A DNA stretch of 64,000 nucleotides from Leptospira sanjuanensis (GCF_022267325.1 NZ_JAIZBG010000002.1:241501-305500); one strand, 5' to 3'. Shown: positions 53,647 to 63,092, counted from the stretch's first letter. The notes: generated from the sequence alone by a model not told the origin. Numbers and translations: made by a program.

Positions 53647-54862
53647 ATGAGGGCAGAAGAAGAAAAATCACACCTGAAAGTAATCCAAGTAGATGAGACT
53701 CAACTCGGGGAAAGACTTGAGCGAACTTGTAAGAGGATCAGTGGAAGAAACACTGAACGCTCTGTTAGACGCAGAAGCAGACAAACTCTGCCAAGCCACC
53801 AAGTATGAAAGGAATCCGGATCAAGTAGATACACGAGCGGGTTCGTATAATAGAAACTTCGAAACAAAAGCTGGAAAAGTAAAGTTAAAAGTTCCGAAAC
53901 TTAGAACAATTCCGTTCGAATCGGCGATCATCGAAAGATAAAAACGCAGGGAGAGTTCCGTAGAAGAAGCTCTCATGGAGATGTATCTTGCGGGGGTTTC
54001 GGTTCGAAGAGTCGAGGACATCACCGAAAGTCTTTGGGAATAAGGGTCTCACCTTCAACGATCAGCAAACTCAATCAAAAAGTTTTTGTTCAAATCGACG
54101 AATGGAGAATCCGTCCTCTCGAAGATGAATATCCTTACGTTTACTTGGACGGGTTGTATCTTAAAAAATCCTGGGGTGAAGAAGTTCGTAACGTAGCGAT
54201 TCTTGTAGCCATAGGAGTCAATTCAGAGGGCTATAGAGAGGTTCTGGGCCATGGAAGTAGCCAGAGAAGATAAGGAAAGTTGGCATGCTTTTCTAAAACA
54301 TCTAATGGATCGAGGTCTTAAGGGAGTAAACTTAGTGATCTCTGATAAGTGTTTCGGTTTAGCTGAATCGATTCCTTATTTCTTTCCTGAATCCAAATGG
54401 CAGAGATGTATCGTTCATTTCTACAGGAATGTATTTGGGAAAGCTCCGAGGGAATCCTTTAAAGTCATTTCTCAAATGTTTAAGGCGATTCATTCTCAAG
54501 AGAACAAAGAAGAAGCTTTAAAGAAAACCAACTTTGTGGTGGAGAGATTGATCGAAATGAAATTGAAGGAAGCTTCCAAGATTCTCTTCGATGGAATCAA
54601 AGAGACGCTGGCTTACATGGACTTTCCGTCTGAACATTGGAGAAAAATTCGTACAAACAATCCTTTAGAAAGGATCATTAAAGAGATCAAGAGAAGGACA
54701 AAGGTTGTCGGAGCTTTCCCGGATGGGAAGTCGGCTTTCATGTTGGCGACTGCCCGTCTTTGGCATGTCGCTTTTACTAAATGGGGAACTAAAAATTTCA
54801 AAGTTCACGGCTTGACATACTTGAGAGCCTTATCTGAAATTCTAATTGTGCGAAACTTTTAA
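53647..54862 (+). pseudogene. IS256-family transposase, decayed by frameshifts and a stop
   Basis: A full-length IS256 (mutator-type) transposase can be followed in pieces. The start is MRAEEEKSHLKVIQ; the frame shifts near 53705 into LSELVRGSVEETLNALLDAE; a TAA at 53939-53941 replaces the tyrosine expected in IIERY; a one-base loss in a G-run near 54035 (SLW/GIRVSPST) and another shift near 54250 follow. DDE residues are visible in YLDGLYLK, VISDKCFG and NPLERIIKEIK. The right end, after the stop (GACACTATC), directly joins the middle of array repeat A. No matching inverted end was found on the left. It is inactive. Confidence 0.88.
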
Positions 54863-54870
54863 GACACTAT

Positions 54871-54991
54871 CGACGCGGTTGGCACGAGGTTCGAGGCGTC
54901 TTAGCGAACCTCGTGCAAGCCGAGTGACAAACTAAGACCGTAGTGAGTGCGAACGTGAACCCCGAATGGCAAACGAAGCGAGGAGACGAAG
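54871..54991. repeat. Array repeat A (truncated left, eroded right)
   Basis: Only the part from GACGCGGTTGGCACGAGG rightward remains; the left arm is replaced by the IS256 end. The right border, normally GAAGTTA plus cassette-specific bases, reads GACGAAGTGCCTGC. Compared with the far end of the same cassette (GCAGGCATTTCGCATAAC at 55696-55713), ten bases between two GAAG copies appear deleted. Confidence 0.75.
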
Positions 54992-55000
54992 TGCCTGCTA

Positions 55001-55381
55001 TTATTTCGAATTAAAAATCTTTTCAGGGCTTAAGACTTTTAATATTTTCTTATCCAAAGTCCAAAGTTTTAAATTTCTTTTCATTGCTTCATTGATTATT
55101 ACAGAATCAATTAGTCCAACGCCTTTATCTTTTAGCTTCTGATCGTATGAAAGCTTTCCTGCTTCAAGAAAGCTATTTTCCGCAGTCAAAGTATTCAAAT
55201 TTTCCCAATACTCCAATATAAATGAAACTTCTGATTTACTTTTACAGCCTTGGAGAAGTTCTCCAAAGATAACTTCATGCACAATTATTTCAGAAGATTC
55301 TATTAAATCTCTTAATTCACTAAAATATGGTTCATTTCTTTTGAAAAACTCGATCCAGATCGAAGTATCAACTAATATCAT
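55001..55381 (-). CDS. vapC: PIN-domain toxin, VapC-like
   Basis: A 126-residue PIN-domain ribonuclease. The acidic residues of the metal site are in ILVDTSIWIEFF (Asp4), VIFGELLQG (Glu41 region), LIDSVI and LWTLDKKI. VapC toxins cleave tRNA or rRNA. It overlaps the antitoxin stop by one base (TAATG) and ends ten bases from repeat A. Confidence 0.88.
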   Translation of the reverse strand: MILVDTSIWIEFFKRNEPYFSELRDLIESSEIIVHEVIFGELLQGCKSKSEVSFILEYWENLNTLTAENSFLEAGKLSYDQKLKDKGVGLIDSVIINEAMKRNLKLWTLDKKILKVLSPEKIFNSK

Positions 55382-55596
55382 TATCTATCTCGATTTAGAT
55401 TTCGTATATTTTCGCTACTAAATCCTTTCTGGAAAGCTAATGGTGATTTATCTAATTTCTGATTTAGTTTCTTAATTTTTGCCTGTTTTAACCATTCAGA
55501 AAGTGCCTTCTGCAACGAATCTGTTATATTCTTTCCGCCGGAGTATTTCTGAACTTCCGTTATTAAATCATCGGGTAAAATAGCTGTGACTTTCAT
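55381..55596 (-). CDS. vapB: VapB-like antitoxin
   Basis: A 71-residue protein starting MKVTAILPDDLITEV, a ribbon-helix-helix-like DNA-binding start, and ending with a basic toxin-binding tail. The start at 55596 is chosen because it places the ribbon first; the frame is open 25 codons further. ATACGA/TCGTAT arms just upstream form a possible operator, and TATCAT lies seven bases before the ATG. Confidence 0.75.
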   Translation of the reverse strand: MKVTAILPDDLITEVQKYSGGKNITDSLQKALSEWLKQAKIKKLNQKLDKSPLAFQKGFSSENIRNLNRDR

Positions 55597-55706
55597 ACGA
55601 TTCATGATACGATGTATTTTCGTATTTTGCCAGCCTTTTTTATCATTCTCTCTAATTTCTTTATCTCTCAAAACTTAATTCTAAAATCCAGTTTTGCAGG
55701 CATTTC

Positions 55707-55895
55707 GCATAACGAAAGAGTCTCCTCGACGTTTGCGGTTCTGAAGCGCGCTAAACGCGCGAAAGAATTGGCACAAGGCTTAAGCGAACCTTAGTGAGCG
55801 TCTTGCAAGCCGAAGTCACAAAGCAATGTGCGAAGCCGTAGTGAGTCCGAGCGGGGACCGTGAGTGACGAACGAAGCGAGGAGGCGAAGTTAGAC
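55707..55895. repeat. Array repeat B
   Basis: 189 bp, from GCATAAC to GTTAGAC. Arms TCTCCTCG near the left and a slightly altered CGAGGAGGC near the right can pair. The centre contains TTGGCACAAGG and GCAAGCCGAAGTCACAAAGCAATGTG, diverged slightly from the other copies. Confidence 0.85.
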
Positions 55896-55909
55896 GAAGT
55901 GCCCTTAAT

Positions 55910-57045
<1,136 letters not shown>

Positions 57046-57059
57046 CATTAAACTAGAGA

Positions 57060-57458
57060 TTAAGCTCTCGCCTTACTTTTCGAAATTGAACTGTTCTTAA
57101 TCTTATAATCTTTTATCAGTATCTCAGTAGGTATTCCTAAATTTTGATTAATTTTTCTGATCATTTCTAAAGTTAATTTTCTTTTTTTGTTTAGAATTTC
57201 CGTCGCCCTACTTCGACCACCAATCCAATTTCCCAAATCTACATTCTTTAGATTCTTCTCTTCCATTACCGATTTAATTGCTTCAATTGGATCTGGATTT
57301 TCAATCGGATAACGCTTATTTTCATAAGCGTCAACAAGCGTTATTAAAATATCTAATTTGTCATATTCAGGAGTATTTTTTTTTGAGTCCCAAAGTTTAT
57401 CAATTTCTTTAAGAGCAAACTCATGGTCTTTCACAGATTTTACTGGTTTAATTTCCAT
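57060..57458 (-). CDS. higA: HigA-type helix-turn-helix antitoxin
   Basis: A 132-residue antitoxin of the COG5499/HigA kind: a linker starting EYDKLDILITLVDAYE, then HTH NVDLGNWIGGRSRATEILNKKRKLTLEMIRKI. Directly adjoins the toxin gene upstream on the minus strand (toxin first, as in higBA operons). Its stop lies about 15 bases from the IS481 right end, so the original spacing to repeat B was broken by the insertion. Confidence 0.88.
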   Translation of the reverse strand: MEIKPVKSVKDHEFALKEIDKLWDSKKNTPEYDKLDILITLVDAYENKRYPIENPDPIEAIKSVMEEKNLKNVDLGNWIGGRSRATEILNKKRKLTLEMIRKINQNLGIPTEILIKDYKIKNSSISKSKARA

Positions 57459-57758
57459 TTAAATATCCTCGGCATTAATTTTATCATATTGTTCATGTGT
57501 TCCAATAAAGCGAATGAAGACAGTTTGTAGATTATAATGTATCTTTACAATTAGCCTATATTTATTTCCATGAATGTTAAAAACGACTCTACTATTTCTT
57601 AAAATACTTGCGTTTCGATACTTTTCTTTAATTACGCTTGGAGAAGCCCAAATTGATTTAGAAGCTTCTTTAAACCACACTTCAATTGGTATTTTTGAAT
57701 CTAAATATTTTGGATTTTCATAAAAATCTCTTAAAATTTTTCGTGAGATTATCCGCAC
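57459..57758 (-). CDS. higB: HigB-type mRNA interferase toxin
   Basis: A 99-residue toxin matching the HigB_toxin family: MRIISRKILRDFYE, ASILRNSRVVFNIHGNKYRLIVKI and FIRFIGTHEQYDKIN. It is a ribosome-dependent or free mRNA cleaving toxin. The start is GTG. It precedes higA with no gap. The 5' end is about 110 bp from repeat C. Confidence 0.9.
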   Translation of the reverse strand: MRIISRKILRDFYENPKYLDSKIPIEVWFKEASKSIWASPSVIKEKYRNASILRNSRVVFNIHGNKYRLIVKIHYNLQTVFIRFIGTHEQYDKINAEDI

Positions 57759-57870
57759 ATCGTCATTTTTTCATGTTACCATTTTGGGAACAACATTTTT
57801 CACATCATTTTGAATAAATTCCAAAGTATTATCTTGTCCGGAATTGGAGAAAATTTAGCCCAAAACTTTC

Positions 57871-58051
57871 GTCTAACGAAAGAGTCTCCTCGACGTTGCG
57901 TCTCCGAGCGCTTACGCGCGAAGGAGTTGGCACGAGGTTCGAGTGAGCCTTAGCGAACGTCTCGCGAACCGAAGTGACAAAGCAATGTGCCGGAGGCCGG
58001 AGTGAGGGTTGCATTAGCAATCCCGAACGAAGCGAGGAGACGAAGTTATAC
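57871..58051. repeat. Array repeat C
   Basis: 181 bp, from GTCTAAC to GTTATAC. Arms TCTCCTCG and CGAGGAGA are exact complements. It is almost identical to repeat H, including the CTCCGAGCGCTTACGCGCGA segment. Confidence 0.9.
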
Positions 58052-58065
58052 GCCGTTTTGAATTT

Positions 58066-58368
58066 TTACACGCTGATAAGCTCTTTGTAACTTTTGATTT
58101 CTTTTAATTCACCAGAAATCTTTTCTCTTTCTTCACGAATCTCGTATTCGTCTTGGATACCCATCCAAAACTCAACGGAATTACCAAAAAACTTAGAAAA
58201 TCGTAACGCTGTATCCGCAGATATTCCTCTTTTGCCATGAATGATTTCACTAATTCTTGTTGGATTTAATTTGGTTTCTTTGGCTAAGCGGTAAGCAGTT
58301 ACATTCATTGGTAAAAGAAATTCCTCGTAAAGAATTTCACCAGGATGCACATTCGGTATTTTTTTCAT
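58066..58368 (-). CDS. HigA-type antitoxin (XRE family)
   Basis: A 100-residue antitoxin: HPGEILYEEFLLPMNVTAYRLAKETKLNPTRISEIIHGKRGISADTALRFSKFF contains the helix-turn-helix typical of HigA paired with RelE-like HigB. The stop is 14 bp from repeat C. The upstream toxin gene ends eight bases before its start. Confidence 0.9.
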   Translation of the reverse strand: MKKIPNVHPGEILYEEFLLPMNVTAYRLAKETKLNPTRISEIIHGKRGISADTALRFSKFFGNSVEFWMGIQDEYEIREEREKISGELKEIKSYKELISV

Positions 58369-58376
58369 AATCGCTC

Positions 58377-58658
58377 CTAATGATAATCAACAATTTCGAC
58401 ATCGTAAGCGTTACCATCTTTCCATTTAAAGCAAATACGCCACTGGTCATTTATACGAATACTATGTTGACCTGCCATATTACCGGAAAGCTTTTCCAAA
58501 TGATTAGCAGGTGGAATCTTCAAGTCTTCTATTTGCTTTGACCTAGCAATCATTACCAATTTTCGATATGCAAGCGATTGAATTTGAGTTGGTAGTTTTT
58601 TAGAAAACTCTTGATTCCAGATTTTCTCAGTTTCCTTTGATTTAAAGGAGTTAATCAC
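58377..58658 (-). CDS. RelE-like HigB toxin
   Basis: A 93-residue toxin of the RelE-fold killer family: AYRKLVMIARSKQIEDLKIPP, HLEKLSGNMAGQHSIRINDQWRICFKW and a VEIVDYH end with the conserved final histidine. Start is GTG. A TTGACA is at 58687-58692 with GAATAT or TATATA boxes near the start. Toxin-first order, as in higBA. Confidence 0.9.
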   Translation of the reverse strand: MINSFKSKETEKIWNQEFSKKLPTQIQSLAYRKLVMIARSKQIEDLKIPPANHLEKLSGNMAGQHSIRINDQWRICFKWKDGNAYDVEIVDYH

Positions 58659-58663
58659 GATAT

Positions 58664-58692
58664 ATATTCCTGAATAACAGTAATACTGTCAA
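58664..58692 (-). promoter_or_regulatory. Promoter of the second HigBA module
   Basis: TTGACA (58687-58692, minus strand) is followed after 17 bp by GAATAT, just five bases before the GTG start at 58658. No ribosome-binding site is seen. A TATATAT run next to the start is an alternative -10. Confidence 0.45.
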
Positions 58693-58780
58693 GCAGGAAT
58701 ATCGCATTTCTATAACTCAAAAACTGCTTTTATTAACTTTTGTGAGATCGTCGCTTTACTAGAGAATTTCTCAAAATGGC

Positions 58781-58965
58781 GTATAACGACGTAGGTTTCT
58801 CGACGTTTGCGGTTCTGAAGCGTGCCTAAGCACGCGAAAGAATTGGCACGAGGTTCGAGCGACCTTAGTCGCGTCCCGCGAACCGAAGTGACAAAGCAAT
58901 GTGTCGAAGACCGTAGTGAGGGTCGCATCAGCGATCCCGAACGAAGCGAGGAGACGAAGTTAGAC
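58781..58965. repeat. Array repeat D
   Basis: 185 bp, from GTATAAC to GTTAGAC. The left arm reads GGTTTCTCGACG instead of GTCTCCTCGACG, so the arm pairs with CGAGGAGA partly through G-T and mismatched positions. It begins ACGACGTAGG like F and G. Confidence 0.9.
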
Positions 58966-58979
58966 GATGCGATCGCAGG

Positions 58980-59255
58980 CTACTTGTAACTATCCTTTCG
59001 TTGATCAATATCAACGAAGATGACTAATAATTCATTATCTTCTATTAGATAAAATAATCGATATTTTCCAATTCGATATCTATAGAGGCCATCGAAATCA
59101 CCTTTAAGTTTTTTTATATTAGGTCCAAAGAATGGATTCTTTTTTAAAATCGGATAAACGTAGTCGGTCAGCTTCTTTTGAAGTTGAGAAAATTGACGAT
59201 CTTTTAACTTACTTTGAAATAACTCTGTCTCTGCTATTTTATATTCAACGGACAA
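58980..59255 (-). CDS. RelE/ParE-family toxin
   Basis: A 91-residue toxin: FQSKLKDRQFSQLQKKLTDYV, LKGDFDGLYRYRIGKYRLFYLI and VIFVDIDQRKDSY, all typical of RelE/ParE toxins. Overlaps the antitoxin gene by 11 bp. The stop lies 14 bases from repeat D. Confidence 0.88.
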   Translation of the reverse strand: MSVEYKIAETELFQSKLKDRQFSQLQKKLTDYVYPILKKNPFFGPNIKKLKGDFDGLYRYRIGKYRLFYLIEDNELLVIFVDIDQRKDSYK

Positions 59256-59487
59256 CTTTATATTTTCCCTGGGCTGCTTCCTTAATACCTTTCTTTAAAG
59301 ATGAAACAAGTTGTTTATCAGAGAGAATTTCATCCATTTCTTCATCTGAAGCATAGAATTCGTTCGTTAAATATTGAATTGTTGCGTTTTCAACGAAATT
59401 AGAAATTGTCCTCCGCTCTCCTTCTGCAGCTTTTTTGAAAATATCATAAATTGGATCATCAATTCTTAGAGTAATCGTCTTTGACAT
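59245..59487 (-). CDS. RHH antitoxin (CopG-like)
   Basis: An 80-residue antitoxin. MSKTITLRIDDPIYDIFKKAAEGERRTISNFVENATI is a ribbon-helix-helix domain, and the acidic tail would wrap the toxin. A GAAGG ribosome-binding site precedes the ATG, so this module is not leaderless. Confidence 0.85.
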   Translation of the reverse strand: MSKTITLRIDDPIYDIFKKAAEGERRTISNFVENATIQYLTNEFYASDEEMDEILSDKQLVSSLKKGIKEAAQGKYKVVR

Positions 59488-59622
59488 ATTTGAATACCTT
59501 CATTTTTATTCAAAATATATCATTATAATTCTTTTGTCAAACCACTTTTGAAACCAAAAAGCGTTCTATAATCTATTTTCTTTTCAAAGCTACCTTTTAC
59601 TGTAAAGTTTAGCGATCGTGTC

Positions 59623-59804
59623 GCCTAACGAAAGAGTCTCCTCGACGTTGCGTCCCTGAAGCGCATTTGCGCGAAGGGTTGGCACGAGGTTCGAGCGAGC
59701 CTTAGCGAGCGTCCCGCGAACCGAAGTGACAAAGCAATGTGGCTTTAGCCCGGAGTGAGGGTTGCATTAGCAATCCCGAAGGAAGCGAGGAGACGAAGTT
59801 AGTT
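59623..59804. repeat. Array repeat E
   Basis: 182 bp, from GCCTAAC to GTTAGTT. Arms TCTCCTCG/CGAGGAGA pair exactly. The centre reads TTGGCACGAGGTTCGAGCGAG. The last bases, GTTAGTTGC, are complementary to the far end of the next cassette. Confidence 0.9.
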
Positions 59805-59829
59805 GCAGTAGTGGCTTTAGCTACCTACC

Positions 59830-60102
59830 CTATCTTTTAAGCTCTTCCTCTACTTTATCTGAAAGCAAAAGTTTTATTAAAGATTGATACGGAATGTCTT
59901 TCTTGTTCGCCATAACTTTCAATCTATCAATTAGTGCTTCAGGCAATCTAAGTGAAATCATTTTTGTTGTAGGCTTTAAATTCGGAAAAGATACTTTTTT
60001 TGCCTTCGAATAATCGATATAGTCAGTAGAATCATTCTTTGACCAAAAATCAATTTCTGCACTCTCTGTTTTTAAAGACGGTATTTTTTTACGAGTTTTC
60101 AT
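59830..60102 (-). CDS. BrnA/CopG-type antitoxin
   Basis: A 90-residue antitoxin with a basic start, DFWSKNDSTDYIDYSKAKKV, then a ribbon-helix-helix MISLRLPEALIDRLKVMANKKDIPYQSLIKLLL. It overlaps the broken brnT gene by 14 bp. The stop lies 25 bases from repeat E. Still open and possibly functional even though the toxin is broken. Confidence 0.85.
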   Translation of the reverse strand: MKTRKKIPSLKTESAEIDFWSKNDSTDYIDYSKAKKVSFPNLKPTTKMISLRLPEALIDRLKVMANKKDIPYQSLIKLLLSDKVEEELKR

Positions 60103-60388
60103 AGACTTTTCTTTCCCGAAGTGTCATTTCACGAACTGAGATAGGACGGATCTTATCTTTACGAATCGTTATTACTGCGAACAACTTTCTCCCTGAATTC
60201 GTAATCCCTAAAACGATATATCGATCTTCTTTTCCTGAATGGTAATCATCCGGTATTACAAGTAAAGGATCGTTAAAAAAGATTTCTTCTATTTCACCTG
60301 GCTTTACTTTGTGCTTTTTCCAGTTCTTTTCAATATTACCGAAATCTCAGTCAAAACCTGTAATTTGGCTTAAATCCGGTAATTCCAT
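60089..60388 (-). pseudogene. BrnT-like toxin broken by a nonsense codon
   Basis: Reading from the ATG at 60388 gives MELPDLSQITGFD, then a TGA at 60347-60349 where a tryptophan is expected (FDW), then DFGNIEKNWKKHKVKPGEIE, HSGKEDRYIVLGITNSGRKL and VREMTLRERKVYENS to a stop at 60089. The body is a clear BrnT toxin (NIxxNWxKH). One base change, TGG to TGA, is enough. It may be an inactivated toxin, or a readthrough product, or begin downstream in a shorter form. Confidence 0.78.
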
Positions 60389-60390
60389 TT

Positions 60391-60409
60391 GTATATTCCT
60401 AAAATATAC
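60391..60409. promoter_or_regulatory. Palindromic operator of the broken BrnTA module
   Basis: GTATATT and AATATAC are exact complements around a five-base centre, immediately before the ATG at 60388. The position overlaps any -10 box, as expected for autoregulation by the antitoxin. Confidence 0.5.
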
Positions 60410-60525
60410 GAAAGAAAGTGAGTTTCAAGCAAAATTAATCACATACTCTCCGTTTTTCTTCCAATTCCTTTTATAGAGATTTTAAAATCAAACGCTGCTT
60501 TCAAATTTATTTTTGCCACTATTGC

Positions 60526-60708
60526 AACTAACGACGTAGGTTTCTCGACGTTTGCGGTTCTGAAGCGCGCTAAACGCGCGAAAGAATTGGCACGAGGTTT
60601 GAGTGAGCCTTAGCGAACGGTCACAAGCCGAGCGACAAAGCAAATGTGCCGAAGGCCAAGCGAGGGTTGCGGAGCGATCCCGAACGAAGCGAGGAGACGA
60701 AGTTAGGC
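60526..60708. repeat. Array repeat F
   Basis: 183 bp, from AACTAAC to GTTAGGC. Left arm is the GGTTTCTCG variant like D; right arm CGAGGAGA. The centre is diverged: CGGTCACAAGCCGAGCGACAAAG. Confidence 0.88.
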
Positions 60709-60720
60709 GCTGGGTCGCGT

Positions 60721-61137
60721 TTATACTTTTAATAAGTTTTGTAAAAACTTTCCTTTTAATGTTTTATAAATAGAAAAGTCTGAATCAATACTAATAATCC
60801 GTTCAATCCCTTCTCTTTCCGCTATACACATTAAAGATGCATCGGCTAAATCCATAGGCAAGTCAGAATATTTTTTCATACGATTTTTTATATATCGAAG
60901 ATCTTCCAAGCTTATATCTAAGACTTTTATGCTTCCTCTTTCAATCCATTCTAAGAAATCAGATTGGGCTTCTATTGAAAAAGAAAGTAAATAAACGGCC
61001 TCAGTAACGACTGGCCACGATGAAAATAACGAACCTTTATAAGATTTAATAAATTTGTATGTTGATTTGTGAAATTTATCGTTAGAATTGAATAAAGCAA
61101 CAATTGGACCAGAATCAATTAGAGCTACGTTTTGCAT
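60721..61137 (-). CDS. PIN-domain toxin
   Basis: A 138-residue PIN domain: LIDSGPIVALFNSND (first Asp), VVTEAVYLLS (Glu), MDLADASLMCIAE and IISIDSDFSIY. This is the longer PIN type often annotated as a VapC homologue. Overlaps the RHH antitoxin gene by 23 bp. The stop lies 12 bases from repeat F. Confidence 0.85.
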   Translation of the reverse strand: MQNVALIDSGPIVALFNSNDKFHKSTYKFIKSYKGSLFSSWPVVTEAVYLLSFSIEAQSDFLEWIERGSIKVLDISLEDLRYIKNRMKKYSDLPMDLADASLMCIAEREGIERIISIDSDFSIYKTLKGKFLQNLLKV

Positions 61138-61375
61138 TCTTATCTTTAATTGATTGATGAAGATATTTTTTTCGATTTTGAGCTAAATCTGAAATGCCAG
61201 AAGAATGCTTTCCAAACAAATCTTCTCCTAACTCGAATGGAGTTTTTATACGTCCATGATTTTTAATATACTCTAAAATGGAATCTTTAACTATTTCTGA
61301 ACGACTTTTACCTTCAGATTTGGCAAAAGAATCCAATTTTCTTTCTAAATCAGGTGGCAAACGTAAGCTTATCAT
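61115..61375 (-). CDS. RHH antitoxin (CopG-like)
   Basis: An 86-residue antitoxin beginning MISLRLPPDLERKLDSFAKSEGKSRSEIVKDSIL, a ribbon-helix-helix domain, then a basic acid-mixed tail. The ATG is six bases after a -10 box, so its mRNA is probably leaderless. Confidence 0.85.
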   Translation of the reverse strand: MISLRLPPDLERKLDSFAKSEGKSRSEIVKDSILEYIKNHGRIKTPFELGEDLFGKHSSGISDLAQNRKKYLHQSIKDKNAKRSSN

Positions 61376-61381
61376 TTTTCA

Positions 61382-61410
61382 TATGTATTACGAATATGTA
61401 TGACGGTCAA
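61382..61410 (-). promoter_or_regulatory. Promoter and direct-repeat operator of the PIN/RHH module
   Basis: TTGACC (61405-61410), 17-bp spacer, TACATA (61382-61387), then six bases to the ATG at 61375. The spacer and -10 hold a 13-bp near-direct repeat, ATATGTATTACGA and ATATGTATGACGG on the plus strand, a plausible binding site for the RHH antitoxin. Confidence 0.6.
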
Positions 61411-61462
61411 GGAACTTATTTGATCGAAAAGGCTTTTATTTCAAGCCAATTCGCGACCTTGC

Positions 61463-61645
61463 GCCTAACGACGTAGGCTTGCCGACGTTGCGGCCGCAAG
61501 CGCATTAACGCAACGCGGTTGGCACGAGGTTCGAGGCGCCTTAGCGCCGGCTCGCGAACCGAAGTGTCAAAGCAATGTGCGGAGCCGGAGTGAGTCCGAA
61601 CGGGAACCCGTGAGTGACGAACGGAGCGGCAAGCCGAAGTTAGAC
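61463..61645. repeat. Array repeat G (compensatory-change copy)
   Basis: 183 bp, from GCCTAAC to GTTAGAC. Both arms differ from the others together: left GGCTTGCCG and right CGGCAAGCC instead of GTCTCCTCG and CGAGGAGAC. The new arms are exact complements, nine bases long. Confidence 0.92.
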
Positions 61646-61657
61646 GAAGTGCCCTTA

Positions 61658-61985
<328 letters not shown>

Positions 61986-61999
<14 letters not shown>

Positions 62000-62234
62000 T
62001 TTTTAAACTCTTGCGAAGCGATTCAATGGATAAATCAGTAATATTATTTTTAGTTTCTTTGGACTTGTTATTGTAAATTTGATTCAATTTCTCAGTTACA
62101 GATTCCTTACTATGAGATTGAATAAATTCTTCTAATGCTTTTGCAAACAATTGGCTACGTGGTATTCCAAGTTTCTTGGCTGTTTTCTCAGCAGTCTTAA
62201 ATAGCTCATCAGGAATTGAAATTGCCGTTTTCAT
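61986..62234 (-). CDS. MazE-like RHH antitoxin
   Basis: An 82-residue antitoxin with MKTAISIPDELFKTAEKTAKKLGIPRSQLFAKALEEFI, a ribbon-helix-helix domain, and an acidic tail that should bind MazF. The ATG is six bases after the -10 box. Confidence 0.88.
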
Positions 62235-62238
62235 ATTC

Positions 62239-62268
62239 TTGGTATAACTTTGGTCATACCAATGTCAA
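62239..62268 (-). promoter_or_regulatory. Promoter and palindromic operator of the MazEF module
   Basis: TTGACA (62263-62268), 16-bp spacer, TATACC (62241-62246), then six bases to the ATG at 62234. TTGGTAT and ATACCAA at 62239-62245 and 62256-62262 form a palindrome across the spacer and -10 box, a likely antitoxin operator. Confidence 0.65.
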
Positions 62269-62366
62269 CTTTAAAATAGACTGATTTTTGGTCCAAATTT
62301 AGAAAATAAGCCGACGCATTGTCTTTTGGTTTCTTCTTCAATATCAAGCTAAGCTTAGGGCATTTC

Positions 62367-62547
62367 GTCTAACGAAAGAGTCTCCTCGACGTTGCGTCTC
62401 CGAGCGCTTACGCGCGAAGGAGTTGGCACGAGGTTCGAGTGAGCCTTAGCGAACGTCTCGCGAACCGAAGTGACAAAGCAATGTGCCGGAGGCCGGAGTG
62501 AGGGTTGCATTAGCAATCCCGAACGAAGCGAGGAGACGAAGTTAAGC
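62367..62547. repeat. Array repeat H
   Basis: 181 bp, from GTCTAAC to GTTAAGC. The interior is nearly identical to repeat C, so the two probably share a recent origin. Confidence 0.9.
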
Positions 62548-62561
62548 GATGGTGGCGTTAA

Positions 62562-62762
62562 TTAAATTAAGGAATTGTGTAATTCCATTTCTTTTTGTAA
62601 GATCGTATTAACAATTGTACTAAGATCTTTATTCTTCTTAAGTGCGATTTTCTTATAGTATTCTTCTAATTGCGGATCAAGATATACCGGAAAATGAAGA
62701 TCCTTTAAATCCCGTGAGTAAACACCACGCTTGCCTTTTGAAAAATCGTATTCTTCTCTCAT
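62562..62762 (-). CDS. BrnA-like antitoxin
   Basis: A 66-residue protein: MREEYDFSKGKRGVYSRDL then LHFPVYLDPQLEEYYKKIALKKNKDLSTIVNTIL, a short leader plus a ribbon-helix-helix, as found in BrnA-like antitoxins downstream of BrnT. Three bases separate it from the toxin gene. The stop lies 14 bases from repeat H. Confidence 0.8.
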   Translation of the reverse strand: MREEYDFSKGKRGVYSRDLKDLHFPVYLDPQLEEYYKKIALKKNKDLSTIVNTILQKEMELHNSLI

Positions 62763-62765
62763 ATA

Positions 62766-63056
62766 TTAGATATCAGCTGAGTAGTATTGAGCTTTTTCTG
62801 AATTTGTAGCTGGCCTCGCCGATATGATCCTTATTATTTCTTCATCATTTTGTGATCGATCAACAAAAATTACGACCGCGATAGTAATATTTTCAATTGT
62901 CCCAAGTGCAATTTCTCTTACTTCATCAATAGAATGGTCTGGATCAGAAATGTAAATCGTTCTCGGGTCAGCAAAAACTAATGATGCTTCTCCAAATGAA
63001 AGACCATGCTTTTGAATATTTATCCTTTCTTTTTCAAGATCCCATTCAAAGCGCAC
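62766..63056 (-). CDS. brnT: BrnT-family toxin
   Basis: A 96-residue BrnT ribonuclease toxin: FEWDLEKERINIQKHGLSFGEASLVFADPRTIYI, EVREIALGTIENITIAVVIFVDRSQNDEEIIRIISARPAT. WDxxK-xxIxxHG and the IRIISAR strand match the family. Starts with GTG, six bases after a -10 box. Toxin gene first, as in brnTA. Confidence 0.9.
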   Translation of the reverse strand: MRFEWDLEKERINIQKHGLSFGEASLVFADPRTIYISDPDHSIDEVREIALGTIENITIAVVIFVDRSQNDEEIIRIISARPATNSEKAQYYSADI

Positions 63057-63062
63057 TTTAAT

Positions 63063-63092
63063 AGTATAATCGATATACTAAATATTTGTAAA
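63063..63092 (-). promoter_or_regulatory. Promoter and operator of the BrnTA module
   Basis: TTTACA (63087-63092), 18-bp spacer, TATACT (63063-63068), then six bases to the GTG at 63056. AGTATA and TATACT (63063-63079) form a palindrome around a five-base centre over the -10 box. Confidence 0.55.

Noticed and set aside
53538..53696. 52-codon frame before the IS256 transposase
   Set aside because: It has a plausible GGAAATT before its ATG but overlaps the transposase start, has no family match and can be chance.
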